DNA of 64,000 bases from Adiantum capillus-veneris (GCA_014529385.2 CM043947.1:132331891-132395890), one strand, 5' to 3'; numbered from the stretch's first letter, positions 33,989-45,024 are shown. Numbers and translations: made by a program. Notes: generated by a model not told the origin, from the letters alone.

Positions 33989-34076
33989 CAATATATGATT
34001 GATTACATAACAATATATGATTGATTATATAACAATATATGATTGATTACATAACAATATATGATTGATTATATAA
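33989..34076 (+). repeat. 22-bp minisatellite, four copies
   Basis: Unit caatatatgattgattayataa repeated at 33989, 34011, 34033 and 34055. It lies at the RNase H to integrase junction of element B and alternates c/t at one position. Confidence 0.92.
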
Positions 34077-34139
34077 TAATGAGGACATTCCTTGAGAATG
34101 TCACACCAGCCAAACAAAGAGCCATTGAGCTGGAAGTTA

Positions 34140-35040
34140 GAGACTTCACGTTAATTGAAAATCAATGTTACAAAAGAGGGAAGGATAACCAACTTAGAAT
34201 ATGTGCAACATAAAACAAATACTTGCCTATCTTAGAGCAAGCACATGGAGGAGTTAGCATAGGCCATTTCTCAAGAGATAAGACAACCAAGATTGTCTTA
34301 ACTATGGGAATATGGTGGCCTACATTGCACATGGATGCGAAAGAATGCCAACGTACCAACTTACCTATAAAGAGAGATGAGATGCCAATACGGACAATGA
34401 AGGGCATTTTCTAAGTGGGGCTTAGATTTTGTGGGACCAATCTCACCACCCACTTACAAATCCCATGCCCAATATATCATCATCACCATGGGCTATCTCA
34501 CAAAATGGGCTGAAGCAAAAGCCACACAAAAAGCAGATGCTAGAACCACCACACAATTTCTATATGAAAATGTCTTTTAAGATATAGATTACCCATAGAA
34601 ATTGTCAATGATAGAGGCACACATTTCATAAACAAAGTTATTGAAAATATTATTGATGAATTTATGATTGTTCATAAGAAGTCTGCTCTATATCATCCAT
34701 AGGCCAATGGATAGGATGAAGCTACTAATAAGAAACTTTGCATGGTATTGACCAAAAAAGTGATGGAATCACGAACAAATTGGGACCAAAAATTACATTC
34801 TGCTTTATGGGCATACAAAGTGGCCTATTAGACTTCCATTGGAACAACACCTTATAATAAGGTGTTAGATCTTAATGCCAAACTACCCATTGAATTCTTA
34901 ATCCCAACCTTGAGAGTAGCTAAACAATAAGAGTGGACTGGTCATGAGTTGTCGTCAAGATTAGAGGATTTAGTGAGCTACATCTTTAAGAGATAGCATC
35001 TTTCCATGCTCAAAAAAGACGCCAAATACTTTGATCTAGT
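34140..35040 (+). pseudogene. Gypsy B integrase
   Basis: The zinc-binding region starts ILEQAHGGVSIGHFSRDKTT (about 34212), then GIWWPTLHMDAKEC with the C-terminal Cys pair damaged. The catalytic core follows in shifted frames: KWGLDFVGPISPPTY (first Asp, about 34415), YLTKWAEAKATQKADA, IEIVNDRGTHFINK (second Asp, about 34600) and EATNKKLCMV in place of the core Glu region. TNWDQKLHSALWAYKVAY and HLSMLKKDAKYFDLV mark the C-terminal end near 35040. Many stops are present. Confidence 0.75.
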
Positions 35041-35655
35041 GGTCAGTATAGCTCTACATCTTGTGTTGTGTCATTTGAAGCTATTCGTGTGGAGTAAGAT
35101 GTGTATATAAGCTGAGGGAAATGAAATTTCCTTGGGCTCCTGTATCAAATAGAGTGATATTTTCTACTTTATTGTTGTCAATCTTGACCTTGATCACTGG
35201 ATCCATTCTATCTTCTTTAAATTCATTTATGGAAATAGCATTTATCTGCAATGGTTTCCCATGTTGTTATTATTGTTGTAGAAGCCTTTGTTTAACCATT
35301 TTTTCTTTATCTTCTTCTTGTGCTTCTTTAGCAATCCATTGCTATTCTTTTGTTCATTGTTTTTCTCGATGAATTTGATGTAGCATCTCTTGGATTAGTA
35401 GCAGGTGATACTTCTTGAGCTTGCATCCACTAATCCAATTAGGCATTTTCTCTCCTTTTAATATCGCAAGCTTGACGGCCCCACTTGGTGATAGATTTTT
35501 TATCATAAAGGGTCCCATCCCTCTCTTTTTGAAAATTTTAGCATGTTGTTTTAGGGTGTACACCAAGATCTAGTTCCCACTTTTGAATTCTTTTGACCGC
35601 TCATGCTTGTTGAAGAACTCTTTAGGATTGGTAACGTTATTAGTTCAGACAATCA
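35041..35655 (-). pseudogene. Inverted gypsy segment: integrase C-terminus plus a DTGA protease-like motif
   Basis: On the minus strand one frame, broken only by stops, reads NKHERSKEFKSGN and VYTLKQHAKIFKKRGMGPFM (about 35560), then NLSPSGAVKLAIL and WISGCKLKKYH, the end of a gypsy integrase. After a linker (QWIAKEAQEEDKEKM) it reads INEFKEDRMDPVIKVKIDN and TLFDTGAQGNFIS at about 35115-35155, a retropepsin-type active site. It adjoins the plus-strand integrase end at about 35040, so it may be an internal inversion of B rather than an independent insertion. A protease motif downstream of integrase is unusual. Confidence 0.65.
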
Positions 35656-35859
35656 ATATGTCCACCCACACATATTTTATGTGGTAGAAGATCATCAAAA
35701 CCAACACAAATTATTGCTAGGATAGCCATGACACTAGATAGATTGGAAGTCCGATGTAGTACAAATTTAGACTGGAGCAAAAAAACAAACAATTCCATTC
35801 ACTAAAATAACAAAAACATTGCCAGCAATGGAAGAGACGACTGACAAGGGCAAACAACC
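35656..35859 (+). other. Gypsy B 3' region, no domain recognised
   Basis: Short stretch between the inverted segment and the W-x-P-K region. No frame of note. Confidence 0.35.
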
Positions 35860-36380
35860 CTTGCCTTCAGGAAGTATGCAATGGATCCCCAAAGAGTCAT
35901 CACAAAAATCAACACTTTAAATAAAGGTGACATCAGCCTTGTCCACATCAGAAACAATAAAGAAGCCGACAAGCAAATGCAAAACAAAAGAAAAAGATGG
36001 ATACCCAAGCATGAGCTCCACACAGTGTAGCTATGGGTCGAGAAGGATGAGATATATGCAAAAGAATCACTCCAAACCCATGAGCCAACACAGTCTCATG
36101 TACCATCTCACACACCATACGAAACACTCATGCATCTATCACAAATGTATGGGTACCAAAGAAGTTGGTTCAAGCTATAAAAAAAACAGGAGCTTGTTTG
36201 GATTCCTAAGCGCATTGTGTCAAAACTCCCTCAAAAGCCAAACCAATAGACAAAGAAACCCTTAGTGACTCAACAACCAACCAAGTCAATAAAGCAAGTT
36301 TGGGTAGCCAAAGAGTCATGTCACGCACAAAGAAATCAACCTTGGATATGGATCCCAGTGGCGACACCACACATCAAATA
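35860..36380 (+). pseudogene. Gypsy B 3' module with W-[IV]-x-K motifs
   Basis: Mostly in one frame, with stops: MQWIPKES (about 35878), RWIPKHELHTV (about 35997), ELVWIPKRIVSK (about 36190), KQVWVAKESCHA (about 36294) and WIWIPVATPH (about 36344). No known domain is recognised. Comparable motifs occur in the 3' part of elements C and D, so this appears to be a family-specific sequence rather than chance. Confidence 0.5.
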
Positions 36381-36627
36381 TCAAAACCATATGTTTGGTA
36401 AGGAAATACAAAAGCAACAAGTATGGCAACGGAAATAGCCCAAGCAACAAGTATGGCGGCGGAAACAGTCCAAGCAAGTTATCAATTTGACAGCTTCTGT
36501 CGAATTTTTCCAAATGACTATGAAAGCTCATGTTGCACTACTCCAACATAAGCTATATGGACCAAGAAATATTACTCCACCCACCTTGTACCCATAGTTT
36601 CCAATTCATTTGAGAGGACTCAGACAT

Positions 36628-36642
36628 AGGAGGGGGGAGGAC
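36628..36642 (+). promoter_or_regulatory. Possible polypurine tract of element B
   Basis: AGGAGGGGGGAGGAC closely resembles the tracts of element D (AAGGAAGGGGGGAGTG and CAGGAAGGGGGGCA). No LTR could be matched immediately downstream, so the assignment is tentative. Confidence 0.4.
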
Positions 36643-38942
36643 TACGGAACCTATGGTAACTATCATAGGGCACTGTCTTACAATGGTTTAAACCTTGTTG
36701 TGTTTTATTGCAATTTGATTTTCAACAAATGCTAAGTAATGCTTGTAAGTTTGTAAAGGGAGATCAAGTCATAAAAGGGCCAAAAATAACCCCATACTCT
36801 TGTATATACATGAAAGCTTTTCGTATTTTGTTTCTAATTATATGGTCAATGTTGGTCAAAAATCAAGAAAAGGCACAAAAAATAGACCAATATTGACCTA
36901 AATATTTTGTATATAGCAAGAAAGCTTATTTTCTTAGTTGAGAATAATTTACCTAATTTTGGGTAATTTTTTGGCTTTTTTTGGTCAAATTTTGGGATTT
37001 ACCAAAATTTTTAAAGTACCCTTTTAGAATTTTCTTTTTAAAAATCTAAAAAAAAGAAGCAAATCTAAAGCAAAACAATAGAATATCATATCAGGAGGAA
37101 GTTTCAAAAAAAGTATGGAAGAAAATTGAAGATGTCGAATTTTGAACTAAATATGAAGGTGGACCGGGAGGTAAACTTGTCGTATCTGGGACATACGAAG
37201 TCTAAACGCGAAAATTGAAGATCCATTGGAAATCTAAGGTATGCACAGGGAATGATGAAAGTACAAAGAAAAATGGGAATCCAGAAGCACTAGGCACATA
37301 TACTAACTTAGGAGAATTTCCTAGCCATTTTCACATAGCTACCCTGTGTGAGAGAGTGAGCAAGCGAGTACGTGCGGCATTTGGAGAGTCCATATGAACA
37401 GATCAGGCATCCCCATGACAAGAAAACATAGCAGTGGGTTCTATGATGCTTATAGAACATGTGCATGCATGCCAAATACTAACCCACTCACCAAAAACAC
37501 AAATTGGGGTAGAGGCACCAAAGATAGAAACGTCACATTGGAGGTTGCACAAATGACCAAAACTTGAATGGAAAGGATAAAAAGAACCACCAAGGGATAG
37601 GGAAAGAAAATCCAGGGTCTCAACATGAAAAAATCACCAGTGGTAGCTACCACTGTTGGTGCCACCACTCCAGAAAGTGCATCTAAAGGTCACAACAACG
37701 TCACAGGGGCTTGTAGGCCATGTGCATGATATGAAATCCCAATTTAAGGAGGTGCTTGTCAGAAATGAAAGCAAAAAGTTTTCACAACACAAAACAAGCC
37801 ATCCAAACCTAACCTTGGCTCCAAATGCATCAAACAGGGCACCTTCAAGTACACAAGAACAACAGGAAGCTACCGATGAAAATTGGTTAAGAAATCACAT
37901 GAGTGGTAGCTAATGAGGTTGGTGGCACCAAGGCCATTTGCATAGATAGGTGATTTCCACAACCTCCCCAGGCTAGGAACAGGTTACCCATGCTTAGAAA
38001 TCACCAAATGAACCGCCCAAAAGGAAAAGTAGCACAAATCTTGCAAATTCCGGGACAAAAAGCCAAAAAATGACCAAAAATAGGGCAAACCAAGGGGCAT
38101 TTCTAGAATTTTGATGTCAGAAGCTGAGAAGTACCCAAAGGACACTAATACCATTGAAAATTTAGAAAAAATTTCCATAAAGTTTAAATTAGGGAAAAAT
38201 ATGCACTTTTTGTGCGTTCTTCACCAACAAGTCACAATCAGCTAAATCTCAAGACCACAGACAGGAATTTATCCATGGAAAGCTCAAGAAAGACCCGTGG
38301 AGCAAGCAAGAAAGAGTTGAAGTTGATCGAAAAAACTGAGAAGACCATATCAAAGCTGAATACCTTTAGGAACATGAAAAAATTGGGCAAGGGGACCAAA
38401 ATCAAATATTCCAAGATGGTGCATAGGATAAAAGGAGTCTATACATCAATAGGAACCAGTTGGCACCACTTTCTTGATGATTGGTCACAAAAGCCAACTA
38501 CCACGGTTGGTGCCACAGGGACAAGCCACACAATTACAAGTAAAAAATAACACTTGAGCTATAGTAATTGGGCAGTCCACTCATCCATAATGATGAGGGG
38601 ATCCCACCTATGGACTTGGAATCAAAAGAAAATATGCTAGGATGACCACACTTGACCAAATAATTAAGAGCCAAGATCCCCCCCCCCCGCCCCCCCCAAA
38701 AAGAGGGTTGTTGAGATCCAAATTGTCCAAACATGGCATGGTTGGAAAGAGGAGGACAAGTAGAAACAAACTGTAGAAATTTCATCTTCATATGACACAG
38801 AAGCCAGCTACCATGGTTGTTGCCACATGCTCAGCTTTTATAGAGGATAGTACCATTTTGTAGTAGCCTTCATCAAGGGATCCTAATGACACCTCATATG
38901 CCATAATTGGACACCCTAAACTCAAGATATGGACCAAAATAA
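36643..38942 (+). other. Leader-like, gene-free region assigned to gypsy C
   Basis: No gene is seen. The motif gctaccacggttggtgccac recurs in worn form near 37637, 37905, 38497 and 38806, like the leader of B. A C-rich run (38678-38697) lies within it. The region continues into 45030 once element D and its target duplication are removed. Confidence 0.5.
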
Positions 38943-38947
38943 CTAGG

Positions 38948-39219
38948 TGTTAACCCTCACGGCTCACGGACACCCTATCACCTACGACGGATGTTGTATT
39001 ATTTACTTGGTAGAGTCAGGTATCGGGCTTGTCGGTCCAATAGGAAAAGAGTAAGAGTGGACTAGTTGGCTAAGCATGGGCGCCCAAGTGTGAATGGGAC
39101 GAGCTCATATAAAAGTCAACTAAACCTAAAATTCACTCATTCTCTCATTTGTGCAATTGAAGAGTGCTCTTGCTACATCTCCATCTTCTTTTTCTTCATC
39201 TCCTTGTGTGTGTGTGTGT

Positions 39220-39293
<74 letters not shown>

Positions 39294-39525
39294 TCGGGCA
39301 CTGCGGCAGCACGATGGCGGCAAGGCGGTTGAGCGCGGCGTAGCGGCGTCTCCCTCTTCTTCGCGGTGAGGAATCCTCCACGAAGCAAGCGAGAGCGGTG
39401 AGTGACACACCATCGTCATCTTTGAGCTTACTAGTTTAGGCTTGTTGTGTGCTTGGAGCCGTTTGTGGCTCGCACGCGGTGTATCGGCAAGTTCATTGCA
39501 TTGACACGTGCGACATACGCACACA
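38948..39525 (+). repeat. Element D 5' LTR
   Basis: It begins TGTTAACCCTCACGGCTCAC and ends CGACATACGCACACA. It has a TATA-like box (ctcatataaaagtc, about 39103) and a (GA)n tract at 39226-39290 downstream of it, within the likely transcribed R/U5 part. Confidence 0.95.
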
Positions 39526-39529
39526 TTTT

Positions 39530-39547
39530 TGGCGCCATTGCCGGAGA
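39530..39547 (+). promoter_or_regulatory. tRNA-Asp primer-binding site of element D
   Basis: TGGCGCCATTGCCGGAGA has two G-to-A differences from the complement of plant tRNA-Asp and starts four bases after the 5' LTR. Confidence 0.9.
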
Positions 39548-39676
39548 ATGCCATACACTAAACTTGAATGGAACTCTGTGCTTCTTTCGTGGAGCAATTT
39601 CAATTGTAGGAAGGGTAGGGAAGGAGTGTGTGTGTGTTGAGAAGAAGGATTTTGTGTTATACTGTGTATTTTTTTT

Positions 39677-39802
39677 GTTAATGGAGTTTTCAAAGGTACT
39701 GTGTTTATTCTCTATGTATTAAGGTTGTTAGTTTTCTTTGTTAATGGAGTTTTCAAAGGTACTCTGTTTATTCTCTGTGTATTAAGGTTTTTAGTTTTCT
39801 GT
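39677..39802 (+). repeat. 63-bp tandem duplication in element D leader
   Basis: Units at 39677 and 39740 (gttaatggagttttcaaagg ... gtattaaggtt) differ at a few positions. A(18) at 39943-39960 lies downstream in the same gene-free leader (39548-40343). Confidence 0.85.
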
Positions 39803-40343
39803 GTAATGTAATGTACAGTAAGTAGGAAGTAGATCTGTGAGAGTAATAGAGTGTGTTAGTGTGTAGCAGTAGGTGTATTAGTTAGAAGTAGGTAGATAGA
39901 GTGTGTGTGTGCTCTCGCGTAAGCCGCGGCGACCTTATCCTTAAAAAAAAAAAAAAAAAAGTAATTTTTTTTTTGTATTGTTTTTTTATAAAGGTAGGAC
40001 CGGGATCGGGAATATCTCCCAGACCCAAGCCCAAGCTCATGCTCAGGCCAAGGTCTCAGTCGCCTTTTAAAATTACAAATTTTAGCTTCACACATAGCTA
40101 AAAATCAACTTTTTTGAGGACCAACGGAGCTTCAGGTGATCAAACGTTGTGCTGTAAAGCACACCGCAACTCTCTGAGTGATACGCTCATTTTGAGCTAT
40201 CACACACTTTAATCAGAAAATCGATCATTAAAAAACATAAAAAAATGAGTGAAAACGGACGTCTAAAAAAGTAAGTGGTTAACCTTCGAGGTTATTCGCC
40301 GACGCTTGTAGGGTTCTAAAGGCACATGCATCTACGCTCTAGT

Positions 40344-42756
40344 CGTGTGCTAGAGACAGAGCAACTAGAGAGAATTTTGACTTACGCAAGTTCTCGATAT
40401 CCACCTACCTTAGGTTTCGGACCCCGACGGGGACCCAAGGTAGTACAAACCAAGACCCGAACATAGCGGCTAGTGACTCTTCCTCTGACTACGACTCCAT
40501 GGAGGGTTTCCCAATGCATAATCCCGATAGCTCAACACAAGACATGCATGCCATGGGCCCGCGGTCCGGGCCGAGCGTGCTTAGCCGCCTGAAGGAAACC
40601 TTTAGTAGAGCCACTCGCTCCGAACATGGAGCTAATGATGTAAATGAGGGGGGTGGGAAAGTAAATTCTCCATTCGTGACCAACGTAGACCCTATGCCCT
40701 TAGAGAATGTGCACGTGAATACTTCATTCACTGCACCTCCTGACTCTTCATAGTTATTTCCCTCTGAGGTCATATTACCCGATGGTAGAAGCCTTGTCAA
40801 AGTGCAAGAGGTTGAGCGATATATCCTTGCAGCGGAGATCGAGCAAGTTAAGCAATTAGGGAGTTTGGTAGAAGAGACCCAAAGGGATCTAGAACCAGCA
40901 CATAGACAGATCCAGATTACAGACACCGTGTTCCCTACGCAACAACAACCTCAGCAAGACCATAGACCCTTAGCCATACCTAGTGTCATCCAAGAAGAAA
41001 GTGACTTAAAGTCATGGGAAAGTGGGCGTACTCACTTCTTGATGGAAAGAATGTTTACAGAGCGACTACTTGATCCTATCGAAGAAATCGAGATCCCATC
41101 TTCCCCACGTCAAGGGACTCAAGGCCAAAAGGTGTCGTTAAACATTGCCAAATTGATGGATTTCATGTCTTCAAAATTTAGAACCACCATCATGTCCAAA
41201 CTATATAAAGACCCTGAGCTAGTCTCAGCTCTTCGAGCCTTCCTCAATGGAGAACTAAAGTTTGAGCTACCACAATTTGCACACATGGATGGAGCTGGGG
41301 AGATGCCAATAGAGGAGGAACACTAAGATCCACAACCCAACCTAGATGAGAACCTTGTTATAGAAATACCTATTAACAAGTTGGGACAATACTTTGAGGG
41401 TGATGAATCCAATGCAACCATACCAATCACTACTAAGGGATTAACTATGAAGGTAATCCGTGATGGTGGCGCTGGGGTTAGCATTGTGACTAAAAATTGA
41501 TGGGAAACTATGGGAAGACCTCACTTTGCGACCACAACCATAGTAGTGAAGATGGCCAATGGGTCTATTGTTAAACCTATTGGGATGTTAGAAGATCTCA
41601 AGATCAAGGTCTTTGGACATAAAATAAGAGTTAACTTCACTGTTATGGATTTCTCCAAGCACACTATGACATCGGAGATGATCTTAGGACGTCTTTTTAT
41701 GAGGGAAGAAAAAATGGTGCATGACTAGTCTAAAAACCATGTCTACTTGCAATTCCAAGATTCTGTCATTCGCGTGGATCTTGTGACGGGTTGAGCACAT
41801 CCTCTAGGAAACAAGTTTATAATTGATCATAGATCTTACACCACAGTTCACTCGGCCCCATTGCAGTATTGTTACACGTGTAAAGCGGACACTGATGTTG
41901 GGGAAGATTCTCCTTATATGGATGTACTACCTGGGATGACTGAGTCAGACAATGTGGATTGGATCCACCTAGCGGCAACCATAGACACTTGGGAAAATAG
42001 GGGGACGACCTGGGTAACACATGAGGAGAATGAAATGCTCGTACCCTTAAATATGCTACAAGCAATGCATATAGCTTCTCATAAGACTCATCCTAATATA
42101 ATGAAGAAAACATACAAGTGGGTCCCTAAAGATTCTTTAGCGACCATAGCTAGTGCTAAAAAATAGAAGCCTTGTAAGAAACGTCCCACTCGCCCCAAGA
42201 ATGTAAGAAAACGTGGCGTTGGATCCCTAAACGATTATTGGAAGCCCAAGGGTACTATCAAGGAAATGATCAAATCTGGGTGCCAAAACATAGATTGTGT
42301 TCTTACTTGTCACCTGACCCATGTGAGCTCAATCCTGTAGCTCCAAAAAGAATTGACGATCGCGGAAAGAACAAAATCAGAGAATGCTACACACCCGCTC
42401 CAGAGCTAGTTTGGGTACCAAAAAAATAATGATTTGTTCCACTTAGCTTAGGAAGGGGAGAGTCCCATGAAGCTTTTAGCTCCTCATATAATGCATCCAC
42501 AGAGGTAAAATCTTCTCCACAGCCTCCACCTACAATAGTGGACATCCATGAAGCTACAAAGGAATCCACACCTCCTAGTGTTCAAGAATTACATGATGAA
42601 CCACTTCAAGTTCGATCCTGGGAGAGTACCTTACCACCCTTGCAACTCAACGAGGCACCTAAGGTAATAGAAAACTACTGGCAAAAATCCTCACCTATTA
42701 CCGACGACTGGAAAATTTGGTTTCAAAGGGTGACGAGCACATTCCAAACGGTATGA
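40344..42756 (+). pseudogene. Element D single long ORF: protease-like domain plus W-x-P-K region
   Basis: One frame runs from about 40344 to 42166, with internal stops at 40751 (TAG), 41324 (TAA), 41498 (TGA), 41726 (TAG), 41792 (TGA) and 42164 (TAG). A frameshift near 42200 moves it to the frame that ends at 42756. The N-terminal third (EGFPMHNPDSSTQDMH onward) is hydrophilic and unrecognised. IPINKLGQYFEGDE and VIRDGGAGVSIVTKN align with the protease of B, but D-S-G-V has become D-G-G-A; LKIKVFGHKIRVNFTVMDF and MILGRLFM complete the fold. Then come KWVPKDSL, RWIPKRLLEAQGYYQGNDQI, WVPKHRL and LVWVPKK. The total would be about 800 codons. Confidence 0.7.
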
Positions 42757-44387
42757 TCTACCCAAGGAAGGGGGGAGTGTTTGTTGACAGTTATCATTCA
42801 CTCACTCCCCTCTCAACCTTCCTCCCTGACCTCTCAATCTCCCAATCTTAGGGAATGTATATATAAAGACTTATACTCACAAAAAGCAAAAATAATAAAG
42901 AGCAAGAGCAATTAGCAAACGAGTATGCACAATAAAAGTCAAAACATTGACCTAGATCTACACATTCACATCCGGTACACTGAAACAGAAACCTATGTCA
43001 TAAAACACCTTTGATCCTCATCACTCGAGTGATGTAGGGTAGGTAAGATTAGTACGATAGGAGTGTTTTTGTTTCAGAGTTCAGTGATTAGCAAAGTCAT
43101 TTTTTCCAACTGATGTGCCTCCTAGAGGTATTTCTTGTGTTTCATAGTGTGTACAGGAACGTGTTGCTGTGGTTAGGACTTGGACCTTCATAGAATCTTT
43201 CTGTCGTTCAAACTTCAAATCAAGCGCGACCATGAACACAAACAGGTGTTTCTTGTCCATTAGCATTGCCCCTTATCTTTTTGCATCCATGTTTGTTTGC
43301 TTTAATTCTGATTGGTAGCATAATATTCAACACATTTGTTTAGTATCAAACATTAAATTCAATGTAATTTTTTGTCATAATCATGTGTCTAGGTTTAAAA
43401 ATCAAACAGTCCGACTAAGCTAGTTTGACCAAGTTAGGTGTTATAGATCTTCTCTTAATACCATGGGGAATGCCTTCCTAATAATCAATGGTTACTTAGG
43501 TTCTTAATCCGATTTAGGCAGCATTGTGTGAAATGTAGTAGGGCTTTCTAGTGGGCTTAGTCCCTATTGACCTTTAAGCTTAAGTATTATAAAGGGAGTT
43601 TACTAGTGTGATGAGCTTGGGGAGGGTAACAACGTTATATGACCCCCCAAAGTTACAAAATTAAAATGTTGAAAAAAGAATTAAAAAAAATCAAAGTTCC
43701 ACAATGTAAAATCTTAAGCCGGAAGAGAAATCTCAGCTTGATTGGGTACTTCACTCACATGTATCGCCCATGGTACTAGAGCCCTAGAGGTTCCCAGTGT
43801 GGGCGCTTTTCCTTGAAAAGCAAAAAACCCAAGGCATACAAAATAAGCACACACATCAAAATTGAATCACTGTGAAAAGACTTTGGGGGGTCAAAGAAAA
43901 GGTAATCAGTCAGGCGATGATTTCATGAGAAATTCCTTTTATCGTAGCTTAACTACAAGGTCTTCTAGGTATAGCCTCTAGTCAGCCCTCGAACATGAAA
44001 TACTTGGTTCTTGCGATTAAACAACTTAATTGACCAGAGAAAATTAAGAAGCTTACCCATGGTATTAATCGTCGATCTCTAGTACCTTTCGACCGTTAAA
44101 TTAGCGACCCCAGACTTGTTTACTTTTTACCTTTACATCTGTTTATGCATTTGATTATATTGAACTTTAATGTTTATTGCTGACAAATGGTTTAAAATTC
44201 TGTTACCAATCAATTTGTCTGCCTAAAACTGCATATGCTTTTTAATTGTATATGAGAATGCAATTACTGTGCCAATGTTGTTTGATTTTGCAGTTGACTG
44301 AAGAAGGCTAAGGACATTCATCTCAAATTCTCTTCCACCTCGATGAACGTGCTGCAACTCAATAGCTTCCGAGGATGGAATCTACAT
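42757..44387 (+). other. Element D 3' non-coding region with an internal purine tract
   Basis: No gene. AAGGAAGGGGGGAGT at 42764-42778 follows the ORF stop directly, and is followed by TGTTGACAGTTATCATTCAC and a TATA-like gtatatataaagac near 42857. That combination looks like the start of another 3' LTR, possibly ending TCATCA near 43023. The rest is featureless. Confidence 0.4.
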
Positions 44388-44401
44388 CAGGAAGGGGGGC
44401 A
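44388..44401 (+). promoter_or_regulatory. Polypurine tract of element D
   Basis: CAGGAAGGGGGGCA abuts the 3' LTR. Confidence 0.88.
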
Positions 44402-44714
44402 TGTTAACCCTCACGGCTCACGAACACCCTATCACCTACGACGGATGTTGTATTATTTACTTGGTAGAGTCAGGTGCTGGGCTTGTCGGTCCAATAGGAA
44501 AAGGGTAAGAGTGATCTTCGCCGATGAGAGACACACTCTAACTGGAACATTCAAGGGATTAGTTGGCTAAGCATGGGTGCCCAAGTGTGAATGGGGCGAG
44601 CTCATATAAAAGTCAACTAAACCTAAAATTCACTCATTCTCTCATTTGTGCAATTGAAGAGTGCTATTGCTCCATCTCCATCTTCTTCTTCTTCATCGCC
44701 TTGTGTGTGTGTGT

Positions 44715-44800
<86 letters not shown>

Positions 44801-45024
44801 TCGACCATTGCGGCGGCACGACGACGGCGAGGCGGTTGAGCGCGGCGACTCCCTCTCCTCGCGGCGAGGAATCCTCCACGAAGCAAGCGTAGAGCGGTGA
44901 GTGACACACCATCGTCATCTTTGAGCTTACTAGTTTAGGCTTGTTGTGTGCTTGGAGCCATTTGTGGCTCGCACGTGGTGTATCGGCAAGTTCCTTGCAT
45001 TGACATGTGCGACATACGCGCACA
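44402..45024 (+). repeat. Element D 3' LTR
   Basis: Same ends as the 5' LTR. It is longer because of an extra 44-bp segment at 44514-44557 (atcttcgccgatgagagaca ...) and a longer (GA)n tract (44719-44797). It also lacks about 13 bp around 44850 relative to the 5' copy. Confidence 0.95.

Larger units (their letters stand above)
19263..36642 (+). mobile_element. Gypsy element B, with nested copia-B
   Basis: A gypsy order is present: LTR, tRNA-Asp PBS (20175), leader with periodic repeats, unidentified ORF (22029), gag with zinc knuckle (29251), protease (30754), RT (32159), RNase H (33170), integrase (34140), then a W-x-P-K motif region and a purine tract near 36628. Copia-B is inserted at 22262-27284. 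Every coding region has stops, and the RT catalytic box is altered. No matching 3' LTR is recognised after 36642. The element may be truncated there or joined to element C. Confidence 0.7.
38948..45024 (+). mobile_element. Element D: non-autonomous gypsy-derived LTR element
   Basis: Complete outer structure: LTRs 38948-39525 and 44402-45024, tRNA-Asp PBS at 39530, polypurine tract at 44388, and an exact 5-bp target duplication CTAGG (38943-38947 and 45025-45029). Total 6077 bp. The interior encodes one long, stop-broken frame with a protease-like domain and W-x-P-K motifs but no reverse transcriptase, RNase H or integrase. It must depend on another element's enzymes. It is inserted in the leader of element C. 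Confidence 0.92.

Noticed and set aside
33989-34076. CRISPR-like array
   Set aside because: Four directly abutting 22-bp units without spacers, inside a plant retrotransposon; a minisatellite.
39126-39554. Arg-Glu or Leu-Ser-Leu repeat proteins around the element D LTRs
   Set aside because: Six-frame readings of the (GA)n tract in the LTR.
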